This document shows positions 7,900 through 16,776 of a DNA stretch of 64,000 nt, piece by piece. Each line of letters opens with the position of its first letter. Position 1 is the first letter of the stretch. The translations under genes were made by a program, and so were the position numbers. Source of the DNA: JALORV01 sp963775635 (GTDB lineage: Bacteria; Pseudomonadota; Gammaproteobacteria; Burkholderiales; Burkholderiaceae_F); contig CAVZJO010000007.1 of assembly GCA_963775635.1 (NCBI GenBank), forward strand, positions 223,301 through 287,300. The letters are read 5' to 3'. Below the pieces are notes generated by a model. It was not told the origin of the DNA, ran no database searches, and worked only from the letters and a program-made list of their open reading frames with translations.

Positions 7900-8862
7900 C
7901 TACGCCGCTCGTGCGGTGACGCTCGCGGCAATGCCGAGTTTCCGCAGGCTGGCTACGGTCAGCGTCGCACGCGCCAGGTCGTAGTCCTTCCAGGCCGCCT
8001 GCGACCACTCGAGTTGCTCGCCGGTGCTGCGAAGGTTGAAGTAGTGGCCGCGCAAGTCCTTCTTGCGCGACAGCGCATCCCACGGCACCGGCATTGATAC
8101 TGGAGCGCCATCGCGCGCGCGCAGAGAATACGCACAGATTGCCGTGGAACCACGCGCGTTGCGCAGGTAGTCGATGAAGATCTTTCCGCGGCGTCGGGCC
8201 TTGGCCATGCGGGCAGTGAAGCGATCCGGAGCGGCCGTTTCGAGCCGAACCGCAACGGCCTGCGCGAATGCCTTCACGGTGTCCCAGTCGCGGGTCGGCT
8301 TGATCGGCGCGACGACGTGCAGGCCCTTGCCGCCGGTCGTCTTCAGGAAGCCGGTCAGCCCCACTTCAGCGATGAATTCGCGCGTCAGCTGTGCCGCCTC
8401 GATCAGTCGTTCCCACGGCACGTCGGGGTCCGGATCGAGGTCGATCGTCACGCGGTCCGGGCGCTCGAGCCGGCTCGCCGTCGATCCCCAAGTGTGAAAC
8501 TCGATGGTCCCAAACTGCGCCATCCCGGCAATGGCTTCGAACTTCTCCACCGCGACATAGGTATCGACGCCGGTGCTCGTTTTCACGTCGACCGGGCGGG
8601 CTCCGGCCGGAGTCCGGACACCGATGTGCTTCTGGAAGAAGCACTCTTGCTGAATGCCTTCCGGACAGCGTACGACCGCTAGCGGCCGATCGCGCAGGTG
8701 CACGAGCATCGCCGGCGCGATCGACTCGTAGTAGCGGACGACTTCGAGCTTGGTCACACGTGGCGCGGGGAAGACGATCCGCTCCGGATGGGTGACTCTG
8801 ACCCGGCTGGTACCGATCCGCTCGTCACCGCCGACAACGCGGGTCGCGCGCTCGTGATGCAC
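7900..8862 (-). CDS. Stand-alone LigD polymerase domain (NHEJ primase-polymerase)
   Basis: This 320-residue protein covers the LigD POL domain, an archaeo-eukaryotic primase-type polymerase that fills gaps at double-strand breaks. The metal-binding DLDPD motif (VTIDLDPDPDVPW) and TTGGKGLHVVAPI are intact, as is the ECFFQKH segment. Ligase and nuclease domains of full-length LigD are absent, so sealing needs a separate ligase. GTG 8862 is preferred because AAGGAGGAG lies six bases upstream; ATG 8889 is the alternative. It follows a frameshifted hydrophilic gene, and both probably read from the sigma-54 promoter at 9428. The partner is Ku at 461. Confidence 0.93.
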   Translation of the reverse strand: MHHERATRVVGGDERIGTSRVRVTHPERIVFPAPRVTKLEVVRYYESIAPAMLVHLRDRPLAVVRCPEGIQQECFFQKHIGVRTPAGARPVDVKTSTGVDTYVAVEKFEAIAGMAQFGTIEFHTWGSTASRLERPDRVTIDLDPDPDVPWERLIEAAQLTREFIAEVGLTGFLKTTGGKGLHVVAPIKPTRDWDTVKAFAQAVAVRLETAAPDRFTARMAKARRRGKIFIDYLRNARGSTAICAYSLRARDGAPVSMPVPWDALSRKKDLRGHYFNLRSTGEQLEWSQAAWKDYDLARATLTVASLRKLGIAASVTARAA

Positions 8863-8937
8863 GGTCTTCTCCTCCTTGTCCTTTCGCATCCGCCTTCGTC
8901 GCGCGCGTCACGGTGGCGGCGGCGCTACTCATGACGC

Positions 8938-9362
8938 TCAGCCGTTGCGACGACCTCCACGCGTCAACGTGTCGCTCCCGGCACCGCCCTGCGTGCTTGT
9001 GCTATCCGGGTCGATCGGACTTTCCACTGAAGGGCGTCGCTCGCCGCGCTGCGATTCGTCTGCCGCGCCGCCCGTTGAGCGAGTGTCGTATTGCGTGTTG
9101 AGCGCGCCACGCCGCACGTTCGGGACCGGCTCATCGGTCGGCGACGCTGTGTCGGTCTGCGATACATCGTCGTCGCTGGGACGATCGGTGACGGTATTGT
9201 CGCGCTGCCGGCGCTGCGCTTCATCGGGTCCGAGACCGGATCGCCCGCCGGATTCCTCGCTGCCCGTCTTCGGTTGATCGACGCGCCCGGTCGCTGCTCG
9301 GCATGTTCGTGTTGCTCGTCTTCGTCGCGCGAAGGTTTCTGGTCCTTGCCCTGCTTTGCCAT
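8938..9362 (-). pseudogene. Hydrophilic stress-type protein, frameshifted
   Basis: ATG 9362, behind GGGAG, opens MAKQGKDQKPSRDEDEQHEH. Near 9287 the frame must shift by one base (CCGGG, as if one G were missing) to continue as RVDQPKTGSEESGG and a long Asp/Thr/Ser/Gln/Arg-rich sequence ending at 8938. Joined, it is about 140 residues with no hydrophobic segment, resembling a disordered hydrophilin. It is either a real inactivating frameshift or an assembly error. It lies between the sigma-54 promoter at 9428 and ligD-pol, and would be the first cistron. Confidence 0.6.
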
Positions 9363-9427
9363 GCATATCTCCCAAACGGACGGCGCGCCATCAGACATGA
9401 CGCCAACACCGCTCCTTCGATACGAAT

Positions 9428-9443
9428 CGCAAGCACCGTACCC
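9428..9443 (-). promoter_or_regulatory. sigma-54 promoter of hydrophilin / ligD-pol unit
   Basis: The minus strand reads GGGTACGGTGCTTGCG with GG-N10-GC spacing. The predicted start is near 9417, with a 55-nt leader to ATG 9362. Confidence 0.7.
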
Positions 9444-9518
9444 ATCGATGCCTGCCGGGTCCCTGCCGTGGTCGCGGCACTCGCTGCCGCGCGCGACATG
9501 CGATAGATTCGAAGCCGA

Positions 9519-10223
9519 GTGGCCACAGTGATCAGCGACCCGTTCATTTCCGATCCGCACGCCGGAACGACCTGGTTTTCGCACACCGAGCAGGTCGAGC
9601 GCCTGCCGCTGGTCGCGGCGCTCGTCAGCCGTTTCAATCATGACCTGCGCACGCCGCTGAACACCATTTCCGGTTGGACGCACCTGCTGCGCGAAGGCGC
9701 GTCGGATCCTGCGAGAACCCGGCACGTCTCGGAAGTCTTCGCGCGCAGCATCCGTGACGAGACCGCGCTGCTGGAGGAGTTCGTTGACGACGTGCGATCG
9801 TTGGTCGATGCACTTGTCTTGAATCCGGTCAACGTCGCCGCAGAGGAATTGCTGGCCGAAGCGACCGATCGACTGACACCGATGCTCGACGTCCACGATG
9901 TCGAGCTGCTGCGCACGGGCACCGTCGACGGTGCGTTGCTGCTGGTGGACCGGACTCGCGCCGCGCGCCTGCTGTACCGACTGCTGCTCACGGCGGTGCG
10001 ACGCACCCCGGCCGGTGCGACCGTCGAGCATCACGTGGGACTCGGCCACGGCCAGTTTGCCGTCGAGGTCGATGCTCCGTCTTCAAGGCCGACTTTCGAC
10101 GACGCCTCGCTGCTCGATCTGCGCGTGTCTAGCGTCGTCACCGCGCAACTCGGTGGAAAACTGGAGATCGCAATTCCGGATACGCGCTCGCGCTTCAGAT
10201 TGCAGCTGCCGACGAACGAGTGA
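9519..10223 (+). CDS. Orphan histidine-kinase-like protein with degenerate ATPase domain
   Basis: The 234 residues have a clear dimerisation/H-box, RFNHDLRTPLNTISGW with H41, and no sensor or transmembrane region. The region that should be HATPase_c (about 100-230) aligns only loosely: N-box asparagines are replaced (LLYRLLLTAVRRTPAG), and the DxGxG and GLGL glycine boxes are missing. It therefore looks like a phosphotransfer or scaffold version of a kinase rather than an autokinase. It starts at a GTG without a strong ribosome-binding site. It converges with and overlaps the SGNH gene by 29 bases. Confidence 0.75.
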   Translation: MATVISDPFISDPHAGTTWFSHTEQVERLPLVAALVSRFNHDLRTPLNTISGWTHLLREGASDPARTRHVSEVFARSIRDETALLEEFVDDVRSLVDALVLNPVNVAAEELLAEATDRLTPMLDVHDVELLRTGTVDGALLLVDRTRAARLLYRLLLTAVRRTPAGATVEHHVGLGHGQFAVEVDAPSSRPTFDDASLLDLRVSSVVTAQLGGKLEIAIPDTRSRFRLQLPTNE

Positions 10224-10983
10224 CGTCCATTTTTGCGGCGAGAATGACGGCGAGACGGGTTCGGCGCTTCAGTACCAAATAGCAGTACTCGTAGCCAGCG
10301 GCGGTCGGATGCAGGCCATCCTCGGCATAAAACTGATCGCGTCTCTGCAGGAAGTGGTTCCGCTCGGGAACCACGGCGAAGTTGACCAGCCGAACGCGCA
10401 GCTTCCGGCAGGTTCTGACAAAGACCTCGCGCACGCGCACCGAGCGTCGCGCCAGGATCAGATTCAGCGGCCAGCCGAACAGCGGCGCTCCGCTGAGATT
10501 GGCACTGCTGACCACGATGACCAGGGGCGTCAGTTCGCGTGCCCGCGCGATCGCCACTTCCAACGAAGCGCGCAGGCGGTCGCAGCGGGTCCCATAGATC
10601 ACATCATTGCCGCCGACCGCGATCAGGACCGCATCGAAGCGGCCGCTCGCCGTGGCGAGCTGGTCCGGCACCGAGGCCGCGCGCGCTCCGATTTCGGCGC
10701 GGTTCTCAATCGACGCGTCGGGAAACTCGCGCGCCAGGCGACCCGCGACCGTGTCGTCGAGGCATTCGCTGCCGAGCCCTACGGCCGTGCTGTCGCCGAC
10801 GATCAGAAGTCGGCGCGATGCGCTCGGCAACGGCCGCTCGTAGCGCTGGGCACGCTCAGCGTAGCGGCAGGCGCGGTTGACCTGCCGCGCGAAATCGAGC
10901 GCATGCGCAGTCGCCACACCCAACAGGGCTCCGGCGACGCAACACGCCATGTTCGACCATAGCGATGATTCCGATTCTTCCAT
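10195..10983 (-). CDS. SGNH/GDSL-family hydrolase
   Basis: This 262-residue protein has an N-terminal hydrophobic segment (about 12-28) and then the SGNH blocks: IVGDSTAVGLG (nucleophile Ser), VGGNDVIYG (Gly/Asn oxyanion block) and YAEDGLHPTAAGY (catalytic Asp-x-x-His). Families with this fold deacetylate or hydrolyse lipids and polysaccharides; the substrate is unknown. The sigma-54 promoter at 10999 would give a leader of only a few nucleotides before ATG 10983. Confidence 0.88.
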   Translation of the reverse strand: MEESESSLWSNMACCVAGALLGVATAHALDFARQVNRACRYAERAQRYERPLPSASRRLLIVGDSTAVGLGSECLDDTVAGRLAREFPDASIENRAEIGARAASVPDQLATASGRFDAVLIAVGGNDVIYGTRCDRLRASLEVAIARARELTPLVIVVSSANLSGAPLFGWPLNLILARRSVRVREVFVRTCRKLRVRLVNFAVVPERNHFLQRRDQFYAEDGLHPTAAGYEYCYLVLKRRTRLAVILAAKMDVTRSSAAAI

Positions 10984-10998
10984 TGCTGCCTGCTAGTA

Positions 10999-11014
10999 GG
11001 CATACGGCGTGCCA
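10999..11014 (-). promoter_or_regulatory. sigma-54 promoter of SGNH hydrolase gene
   Basis: The minus strand reads TGGCACGCCGTATGCC: a perfect -24 and N10 spacing, with ATGC instead of TTGC at -12. The predicted start at about 10988 leaves a five-nt leader. Confidence 0.6.
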
Positions 11015-11085
11015 CACGCTGCGTATCGCCTCTGTGTCTGACGAGCGGCGAGACGACGGCGCCACATGGCGTGGTCGAGTATCAC

Positions 11086-12318
11086 TTATGCCCGGCTCCG
11101 TCGTTCGTACCAGTCCATCAACGGTGTGGCGGACACGCCATGCAGCGCGATCGATGCCGCGATGGTCAGCAATGCGACGTCGGCCAGCGTACGCGCCAGC
11201 TCAACGGGAACGGCGTGATCCAGTGCATAAGCGAGGTAGTACAGCGATCCGATCCCGCGGATGCCGAACCACGCCACCAGTCGGCGCTGGTGAAGGTCGA
11301 ATACCTGACGTGGCGCCGTGACAAGCACGGCGATTGGGCGCGCGACGAGCACGAGCACCGCGACGAATCCGACTGCCACCGGCGTCCACTCGATGTGCCC
11401 CAGCAGGACGCCCACCAGGATGACCAGCGCGACCTCGCAGAGGCGCTCGCCTTGTTTGGTCCATGCTGCGAGGCGCGCACGCAACTTGGCGGGGTCTGTC
11501 TGCTCCTGGCCCGATCCGTCGCTATGCAATCCCTTCGCTATCGCGAGCCCGCCGGCGAACACCGCGAGGAAGCCGTAGCTTCTCAGTGCCAGCGCCAAAC
11601 CGTAGATCAACGCGATGACGCCGAGCACGAGGAACTCGACCAGTTCGGTCGGGCTGCCGGAGCGCTGCACCGCGCGCAGCACACGTGCCACGACGCTGCC
11701 GCTCAGCCAGCCGAGGGCGAGGCCCGCCAATGTGGCCCAGAGCAGATCGACTGCCACCCAGCGCAGGCCGAAGGGACCGAGCGGATGCAGTCCCAGCAGT
11801 CCCAGCGCCAGCATCATTGCCGGAAATGCCGTGCCGTCGTTGAGCCCGCCCTCCGCAGTCAGTGCCAGTCTCACGCGATCGCGATCGCCCGGCTTGCGGA
11901 TCTGAACGTCGGACGCAAGAACCGGATCCGTCGGTGCCAGCATCGCAGCGAGCAGCAGTGCAGAAGCAAACGACAGCTCGAGCAGCGCCATGGCGCCCGC
12001 TGCCGCAAGCAGCGTCGTCACGATCATGCCGGCCGTCGCCAGTAGGAGCGGGGTCTGCCACGCGGTGCGGTAATCAGTGACACGGAGCCGCAGGCCGACC
12101 GAAAACAGCGTCACCAGCACCGCGATCTCTGCCAGCAGCCGGACGACGTCGGCGTCGTTGACGATATCGACATCGACCCAGTCGAGCCCGCGCGGCCCGA
12201 TTGCGAAGCCGACCGCGAGATAAAGCATCGCGGGTGACAGCGGCAAGCGCTGCACCGGGCCACTTGCGAATGCCATGGCGACCAGCAGCGCGCCGACCAG
12301 CAGGAACCACTGGTGCAT
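11086..12318 (-). CDS. Cation:proton antiporter, CPA1 type
   Basis: This 410-residue inner-membrane protein has about 11-12 transmembrane helices. It carries the CPA1 signatures LAPTDPVLASDVQ and EGGLNDGTAFP, which contain ion-binding acidic residues. It probably exchanges Na+ or K+ for H+ in pH or salt homeostasis. Length is normal for the transmembrane core and there is no large C-terminal regulatory domain. The sigma-54 promoter at 12348 lies about 20 nt upstream of the predicted transcript start to ATG distance. Confidence 0.9.
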   Translation of the reverse strand: MHQWFLLVGALLVAMAFASGPVQRLPLSPAMLYLAVGFAIGPRGLDWVDVDIVNDADVVRLLAEIAVLVTLFSVGLRLRVTDYRTAWQTPLLLATAGMIVTTLLAAAGAMALLELSFASALLLAAMLAPTDPVLASDVQIRKPGDRDRVRLALTAEGGLNDGTAFPAMMLALGLLGLHPLGPFGLRWVAVDLLWATLAGLALGWLSGSVVARVLRAVQRSGSPTELVEFLVLGVIALIYGLALALRSYGFLAVFAGGLAIAKGLHSDGSGQEQTDPAKLRARLAAWTKQGERLCEVALVILVGVLLGHIEWTPVAVGFVAVLVLVARPIAVLVTAPRQVFDLHQRRLVAWFGIRGIGSLYYLAYALDHAVPVELARTLADVALLTIAASIALHGVSATPLMDWYERRSRA

Positions 12319-12347
12319 GGCGATACTCGCGAATGAAAAAGTTATTC

Positions 12348-12363
12348 AGCAACTGCCGTGCCT
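12348..12363 (-). promoter_or_regulatory. sigma-54 promoter of antiporter gene
   Basis: The minus strand reads AGGCACGGCAGTTGCT, consensus except at the first base. The predicted start is near 12337. Confidence 0.75.
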
Positions 12364-12418
12364 TTGCAACATTACAATTCGCGACTTCCGGAACGGCGCA
12401 CTCCCCGCAAGAGCTCGA

Positions 12419-14830
12419 ATGCCCTTGGACTTCCTACGGCCTAAACGCCGAAACTTGATGACAGCAACGCGCCGGTCCGCCACTGCAAAGGCCTTGCTGG
12501 TCGTCACAGCGAGTTCGAGCCTCGCAGCGTTGATCCACCTTGGCGTGCTGCTGCCCTGGTTGGGGCCGCCTGCCCCCGTCTTGGTCGTGGCGTTGTCGGT
12601 CGTGGTCAGCGCCGCCTACGGTGGGCTGTGGGCCGGCCTGCTCGCGACCGCGATCGGCGCGGTCATTGCCGCCAGCGGGCTGGGGCTCGGCGTGAGCAGG
12701 CTTTCCGCGACCCCGGACGAGTTGGCCCGGCTGTCGCTGCTGATTACCGGCTGCGTGATCGCCGCGCTGCTGGCGGCGGCGTTGCGCAAGGCGCGCAAGC
12801 GGTCTGAGAGCGCACGGCTCGCAATCGCCCGCGAGATGGCTGAACGCCAGCTCGCGCAGCAGCGATTGATGGCGAGCGAGGCGCGCTTTCGCGAGCTGAT
12901 TGAATCGCATCCCGACATCGTGTTTGTGGCCGACGCGCTGGGAATTCCGCGCCATGCAAACCGGCGCTGGTTCGAGTTCTCCGGGCAAACCGAACAAAAG
13001 CCGGAGCAGGAACACTGGATCGAACGCGTGCATGACGCCGACCGCGAGCGCGTGCTCGCGGAATGGACGCTTGCGGTCAACACCCAGATGCCGCTGGAGG
13101 CGCGTTGCCGGTTGCGCAGCCAGGATGGCGGCTATCGCTGGTTTCTCGTGCGGGCACGACCGGTGCACGGCGTCGCCGACGAACCGATACTGTGGTTCGG
13201 CGTCGCCACCGACATCGACGCCCAGATGCGCGCCGAAGCGGCGCTGCGAGACCGCGAGGAGCAGCTGCGGCTCGCGCTCGAATCCACCGGCCTCGGAGTC
13301 TTCGAGTTCGAGTTCTGGACGCGGCGGATCGTATGGTCGGATCGCTGCCGTGCGATCTGGGGATTCGATGCCGGCGAGCCGCTGACGATCCGCAAGATCC
13401 GGGATGCGCTGCATCCGGACGACCGCCGCAAGACAGCACGCGCGCTCTCCGGCGTGCGCGACCCCGATGGCAGCGGCGAATTCGCCTTCGAGTTCCGCGT
13501 GCTGCGGCCCGACGGGCAGCAACGCTGGGTCGCAGCGCGCGGCTGCGCCTTCTTCGTGTCGACCGCCGATGGCGACCGCGCGATACGGTGCATCGGCACC
13601 ATGCTCGATTTCACCGAACGCCGCGTCTCGGAGGAACTGCTGCGGCGGAGCGAGCAGCGCCTGCGCGAGGCCGACCGTCGCAAGGACGAGTTCCTCGCCA
13701 TCCTCGCGCACGAACTGCGCAATCCGCTGGCTCCGATGCGAAATGCCTTGCAACTGCTCGAAGCTTCAGCTGCGCAACCCGAAACGTCGCGCTACGCGCG
13801 CAGCGTCCTCGATCGCCAGCTCACACAGATGGTCAGGCTCATCGATGATCTGCTCGATGTCGCGCGCATCACGTCCGGCAAGCTCGAGCTACGGCGCAGC
13901 ACCGTGTCGGTGAGTTCGCTGGCACAAAGCGCAGTCGAGACGGCGCGGCCGCTGATCCGTGAGCGGCATCACGAACTGCGCGTACACCTGCCGCAGTCGC
14001 CGGTCGAGGTGAATTGCGACGAGGCACGCATCAGCCAGGTCCTGTCGAATCTGTTGAACAATGCCGCCAGGTACACGCCGATCGGTGGATTTGTCGAACT
14101 CACCGCACTAGCAGACGAGAGCGAAATTCTCTTCGAAGTGCGAGACAACGGAGTCGGCATTTCACCCGAAGCACTCGACTCGATCTTCGAGATGTTCGCG
14201 CAGGGCGGAGTGACGCCTGCCGCGGGCCATACCGGCCTCGGCGTCGGACTGCCGCTTTCGCGCTCGCTGATTGCCCTGCACGATGGCCAGCTCGAGGCAG
14301 CGAGCGCCGGTCACGGACACGGCACGGTGTTCACCGTCCGGCTGCCGCGCGGAACGCAGCCGATTCTGTCGGCCCTGGCACCGGCCATCCGGCACACGGT
14401 CGACGCTGTCCGCAGCCGCAAGATCCTCGTCGTCGACGACAACCGTGACGCAGCCGACTCGCTGGGCGAACTGATGCGCATCGCCGGACACGAAACCCGC
14501 GTGTGCCACGACGGCTTTCACGCCCTGGCGATGGCCGAGGCGTTTCGTCCCGACGTGGTGCTGCTCGATATCGGCATGCCGCGGATCGACGGGCACGAAG
14601 TCGCCCGTCGCCTGCGGTCCCAGCCGTGGGGACGTCACATGCAAATCGTCGCTCTGTCGGGCTTCGGGCGGCCGGACGACCGTCAGCGATCTATCGACGC
14701 CGGCTGTGACGAGCACCTGACGAAGCCGGTCAGCGATGGCGACCTGCGACGCGCGATATCCGGCCCACCGTCGAAGTCGCCAGCCGTCACGCCTCGCGAG
14801 GCAGGGAACGCAGCCGTTCCAGCGCGCTGA
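12419..14830 (+). CDS. Hybrid sensor histidine kinase with C-terminal receiver
   Basis: About 803 residues. A DUF4118-like membrane region with about four transmembrane helices (15-125) is followed by a coiled linker and two PAS domains (about 155-270 and 280-400). Then come HisKA (ILAHELRNPL, His near 430), HATPase_c (NLLNNAARYT, VRDNGVGIS, TGLGVGL) and a receiver domain (VLLDIGMPRIDG, Asp near 716; LTKP). All catalytic motifs are present. ATG 12419 has a modest AAGAG site; ATG 12458 is also possible. It is the only intact kinase in the first 40 kb, so it could feed the NtrC-type regulators, but nothing in the sequence proves this. It is divergent from the antiporter. Confidence 0.92.
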   Translation: MPLDFLRPKRRNLMTATRRSATAKALLVVTASSSLAALIHLGVLLPWLGPPAPVLVVALSVVVSAAYGGLWAGLLATAIGAVIAASGLGLGVSRLSATPDELARLSLLITGCVIAALLAAALRKARKRSESARLAIAREMAERQLAQQRLMASEARFRELIESHPDIVFVADALGIPRHANRRWFEFSGQTEQKPEQEHWIERVHDADRERVLAEWTLAVNTQMPLEARCRLRSQDGGYRWFLVRARPVHGVADEPILWFGVATDIDAQMRAEAALRDREEQLRLALESTGLGVFEFEFWTRRIVWSDRCRAIWGFDAGEPLTIRKIRDALHPDDRRKTARALSGVRDPDGSGEFAFEFRVLRPDGQQRWVAARGCAFFVSTADGDRAIRCIGTMLDFTERRVSEELLRRSEQRLREADRRKDEFLAILAHELRNPLAPMRNALQLLEASAAQPETSRYARSVLDRQLTQMVRLIDDLLDVARITSGKLELRRSTVSVSSLAQSAVETARPLIRERHHELRVHLPQSPVEVNCDEARISQVLSNLLNNAARYTPIGGFVELTALADESEILFEVRDNGVGISPEALDSIFEMFAQGGVTPAAGHTGLGVGLPLSRSLIALHDGQLEAASAGHGHGTVFTVRLPRGTQPILSALAPAIRHTVDAVRSRKILVVDDNRDAADSLGELMRIAGHETRVCHDGFHALAMAEAFRPDVVLLDIGMPRIDGHEVARRLRSQPWGRHMQIVALSGFGRPDDRQRSIDAGCDEHLTKPVSDGDLRRAISGPPSKSPAVTPREAGNAAVPAR

Positions 14831-15200
14831 CTCCATCGCTGATACCGCGTCGTACGATGGCGCCGACGTCATGCGGCAGTTCGGCATCGAGCGCGTCACG
14901 GAAGCAGATCAGGGTGCTGCATTCGACCGCTTCCCAGATCGAGTCGATGTCGGCTTGCTGGTACAGCGGCTCGCCCGGCACATCCGGCGGAAACGCTTCG
15001 ACGAATCCCAGCTCACCTCCGCTGCGCTGGAGCTCGCGGGCGATGCCGCGATAGCTCGCCGCACGATCCTGCAAGAGCAGCCGCAAGGATTCCCGCCCCG
15101 CGCTTTGCGCCAGTTGTACTGCCACGCGTTCAGTGTCCCTGCAGGCCGTCAGCACGCGACTCAGCAACTCATCGACTGACTCATCATGGATCTCTAGCAT
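14787..15200 (-). CDS. Divergent DUF2383-like four-helix protein
   Basis: The 137 residues are all-helical in pattern (VDELLSRVLTACRDTERVAVQLAQ, then LLLQDRAASYRGIARELQR and a C-terminal IVRRGISDGVSALERL). This resembles the PA2169/DUF2383 ferritin-like bundle at 16183-16638, including the LPHDV/LPSDVEAVVRR element, so I infer a distant paralogue. Shine-Dalgarno GGGGAG precedes ATG 15200. The gene overlaps the 3' end of the hybrid kinase by 44 bases in convergent orientation. Function unknown. Confidence 0.75.
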   Translation of the reverse strand: MLEIHDESVDELLSRVLTACRDTERVAVQLAQSAGRESLRLLLQDRAASYRGIARELQRSGGELGFVEAFPPDVPGEPLYQQADIDSIWEAVECSTLICFRDALDAELPHDVGAIVRRGISDGVSALERLRSLPREA

Positions 15201-15234
15201 CGAGACACTCCCCTAGCGACTTGTTGTCGATTGC

Positions 15235-15250
15235 AGCAGGCAACGTACCT
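15235..15250 (-). promoter_or_regulatory. putative sigma-54 promoter of DUF2383-like gene
   Basis: The minus strand reads AGGTACGTTGCCTGCT: N10 spacing kept, GGTACG at -24 and CTGC at -12. The predicted start near 15224 leaves a leader of about 24 nt. Confidence 0.5.
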
Positions 15251-15317
15251 GCGCGCTCACGGATTACCGCCCGCGCCCGCCAGCAGTCATCGCGCGCGTC
15301 GCCGCGGGCGCCTGCGA

Positions 15318-16163
15318 TCAGCCGCCCGGTACGGACTTGCTGCCGTATCCGGGAGGATTCGCGGACGGAGATTTCTCAGCCGGCGCAGTCCGCTGGCCCG
15401 TGTCTTGGCCACCGGTGGTGCTGGCTTCGGGAACGAAGCCGCCGGCCTGCCCCGCCGCGTTCGCGAGCTTCAGGCGGTCGCCCGGAACGCCGACCTGCTT
15501 GGCGAGCGTCTGCGCCTGCTGCAGGTGCTCACGCAGATGCGGCAGTGTCTGTTCCGCGTAAGACCTCAACTGCGCGTCGGCGGCCGTGCGTGAAGTCTGA
15601 GTGAACAGCGCCACGGCCTCCTGGTGCGCGGCAACCCCTACCTGCGCTGCGTACTCGCGATCGAAGTCGCGCCCGCTCAAGGCCCGCAGCCGCTCGAGGT
15701 CGGCCGAATGCGTTGCGTTCATCGCCAGCATGTCAGTGATGCCGGCGCTGCGCGCGATCGAGCGCAGTTGATCGCTGATCTTGGTGTGGTCGTCGATCAT
15801 GTGCTGCGCAAACGTCTTGACCACGGCTGCCTGGGTCTTGTCGAGCGCCAGCCGGCTCGTCTCGATCTCGAAGGTGTCGCCGCTGGCGGCCAGGCTCACG
15901 AAATCACGGTCGGCCGCGGCCATCGCTGGCGCTGATGGCGCCGGGATCGACAGTTCCTTTTTCGGCGCGGGCGCGCTCGCTGACGGCGCCCCGCTGACCG
16001 TTGCCGATTTCGTCGTACTACCGGGTGTCGCCTGCGAGCTGCCGCCGACGCCGCGATCCCGATCCCCGCACGCAACGAGCGTCAAGGCCGCGACGACCGC
16101 GGCCGTCAGCGCCATACGATGCAGATCGGGGCCTTGGTTGCTGAGGGTCGGGTCCTCCTTCAT
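15318..16163 (-). CDS. DUF4142 lipoprotein
   Basis: The 281 residues carry a lipoprotein signal ending LTLVAC near residue 33, a Ser/Ala/Pro/Lys-rich linker, and the DUF4142 domain at about 85-230 (DRDFVSLAASGDTFEIETSRLAL, VKTFAQHMIDDHTKIS, HLREHLQQAQTLA). DUF4142 is a ferritin-like bundle, exported and often stress-induced. AAAGGAGGTGT precedes ATG 16163. It starts 19 nt after the stop of the DUF2383 gene and is probably its operon partner. Confidence 0.9.
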   Translation of the reverse strand: MKEDPTLSNQGPDLHRMALTAAVVAALTLVACGDRDRGVGGSSQATPGSTTKSATVSGAPSASAPAPKKELSIPAPSAPAMAAADRDFVSLAASGDTFEIETSRLALDKTQAAVVKTFAQHMIDDHTKISDQLRSIARSAGITDMLAMNATHSADLERLRALSGRDFDREYAAQVGVAAHQEAVALFTQTSRTAADAQLRSYAEQTLPHLREHLQQAQTLAKQVGVPGDRLKLANAAGQAGGFVPEASTTGGQDTGQRTAPAEKSPSANPPGYGSKSVPGG

Positions 16164-16182
16164 ACACCTCCTTTCCAAACGA

Positions 16183-16638
16183 TCACGCGGTCGCGATGTT
16201 CATCGTGTCGCGCAACCGCTTGACCTCGTCGTGATTCCGTTGCACCCCTTCGAACTGGCGACGCACGACCGCCTCGACGTCCGATGGCAGGCCCTTTTCG
16301 AGTGCCTTCCGATAGCGGGCCACTGCGACGTCCTCGCTGCGCTCGCATTCGTTCAGCATCGCCTTGTCGTCATTGAGCGCGAGCGTTCCGCGCACAGCTA
16401 TCCAGCCCCGGTGGACGGCACCCGAAGCTGTTCCGCTGGTGTCGGGCTTTCCGCCCAGCCGGGCGACCAGGTCCTGCAGTTCGCGTGCAGCTTCGGAACA
16501 GTCGCGCGCACGACGTGCGAAGAACTGCTTGAGGTCCGCCGAGCGCGCGTGCTCGGCACAGGTCTTGAAACCGTACTCGCCGTCCTTGCAGGTTTCGACC
16601 AGATCATTGAGCGTTTCGGTCAGGTCCTTGCTGTCCAT
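16183..16638 (-). CDS. PA2169-family (DUF2383) four-helix-bundle protein
   Basis: The 151 residues open MDSKDLTETLNDLVETCKDG and include the typical Cys/Glu/His-containing helices (EYGFKTCAEHARSADLKQFF, AILNECERSEDVAVARYRKAL-like). This is the layout of PA2169-type ferritin-like proteins, which have no established activity. ATG 16638 follows AGGGAG. It is followed by the DUF4142 gene 19 nt downstream and shares its intergenic region with the glycosyltransferase at 16804. Confidence 0.9.
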   Translation of the reverse strand: MDSKDLTETLNDLVETCKDGEYGFKTCAEHARSADLKQFFARRARDCSEAARELQDLVARLGGKPDTSGTASGAVHRGWIAVRGTLALNDDKAMLNECERSEDVAVARYRKALEKGLPSDVEAVVRRQFEGVQRNHDEVKRLRDTMNIATA

Positions 16639-16752
16639 TGGTGGTCTCCCTTGGTTGGAAATTGGCACTCAGGTGGGTTCCGGCTCCGGAAAGTCCAGGC
16701 GACTTCCGATGTGCGCATCGTGGTTTCGCGTTGCACACGAACCCTTCGATGT

Positions 16753-16768
16753 GGCAGGCACCATGCCC
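16753..16768 (-). promoter_or_regulatory. weak sigma-54 promoter candidate for DUF2383-DUF4142 operon
   Basis: The minus strand reads GGGCATGGTGCCTGCC, with N10 spacing but CTGC at -12. The predicted start is about 105 nt upstream of ATG 16638. It lies eight bases from the oppositely oriented site at 16777. Confidence 0.4.
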
Positions 16769-16776
16769 GCAAGCGC

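Noticed and set aside
11071..12045. 324-codon plus-strand frame opposite the antiporter
   Set aside because: Antisense shadow of a clear CPA1 gene; composition is Gln/Arg/His-rich noise.
12434..13753. 439-codon minus-strand frame opposite the hybrid kinase
   Set aside because: Antisense shadow; no domain visible.
16660..16690. Plus-strand TGGCACT near 16668 as another sigma-54 site
   Set aside because: No GC at the required 10-base spacing and no TTGC-like -12 element.
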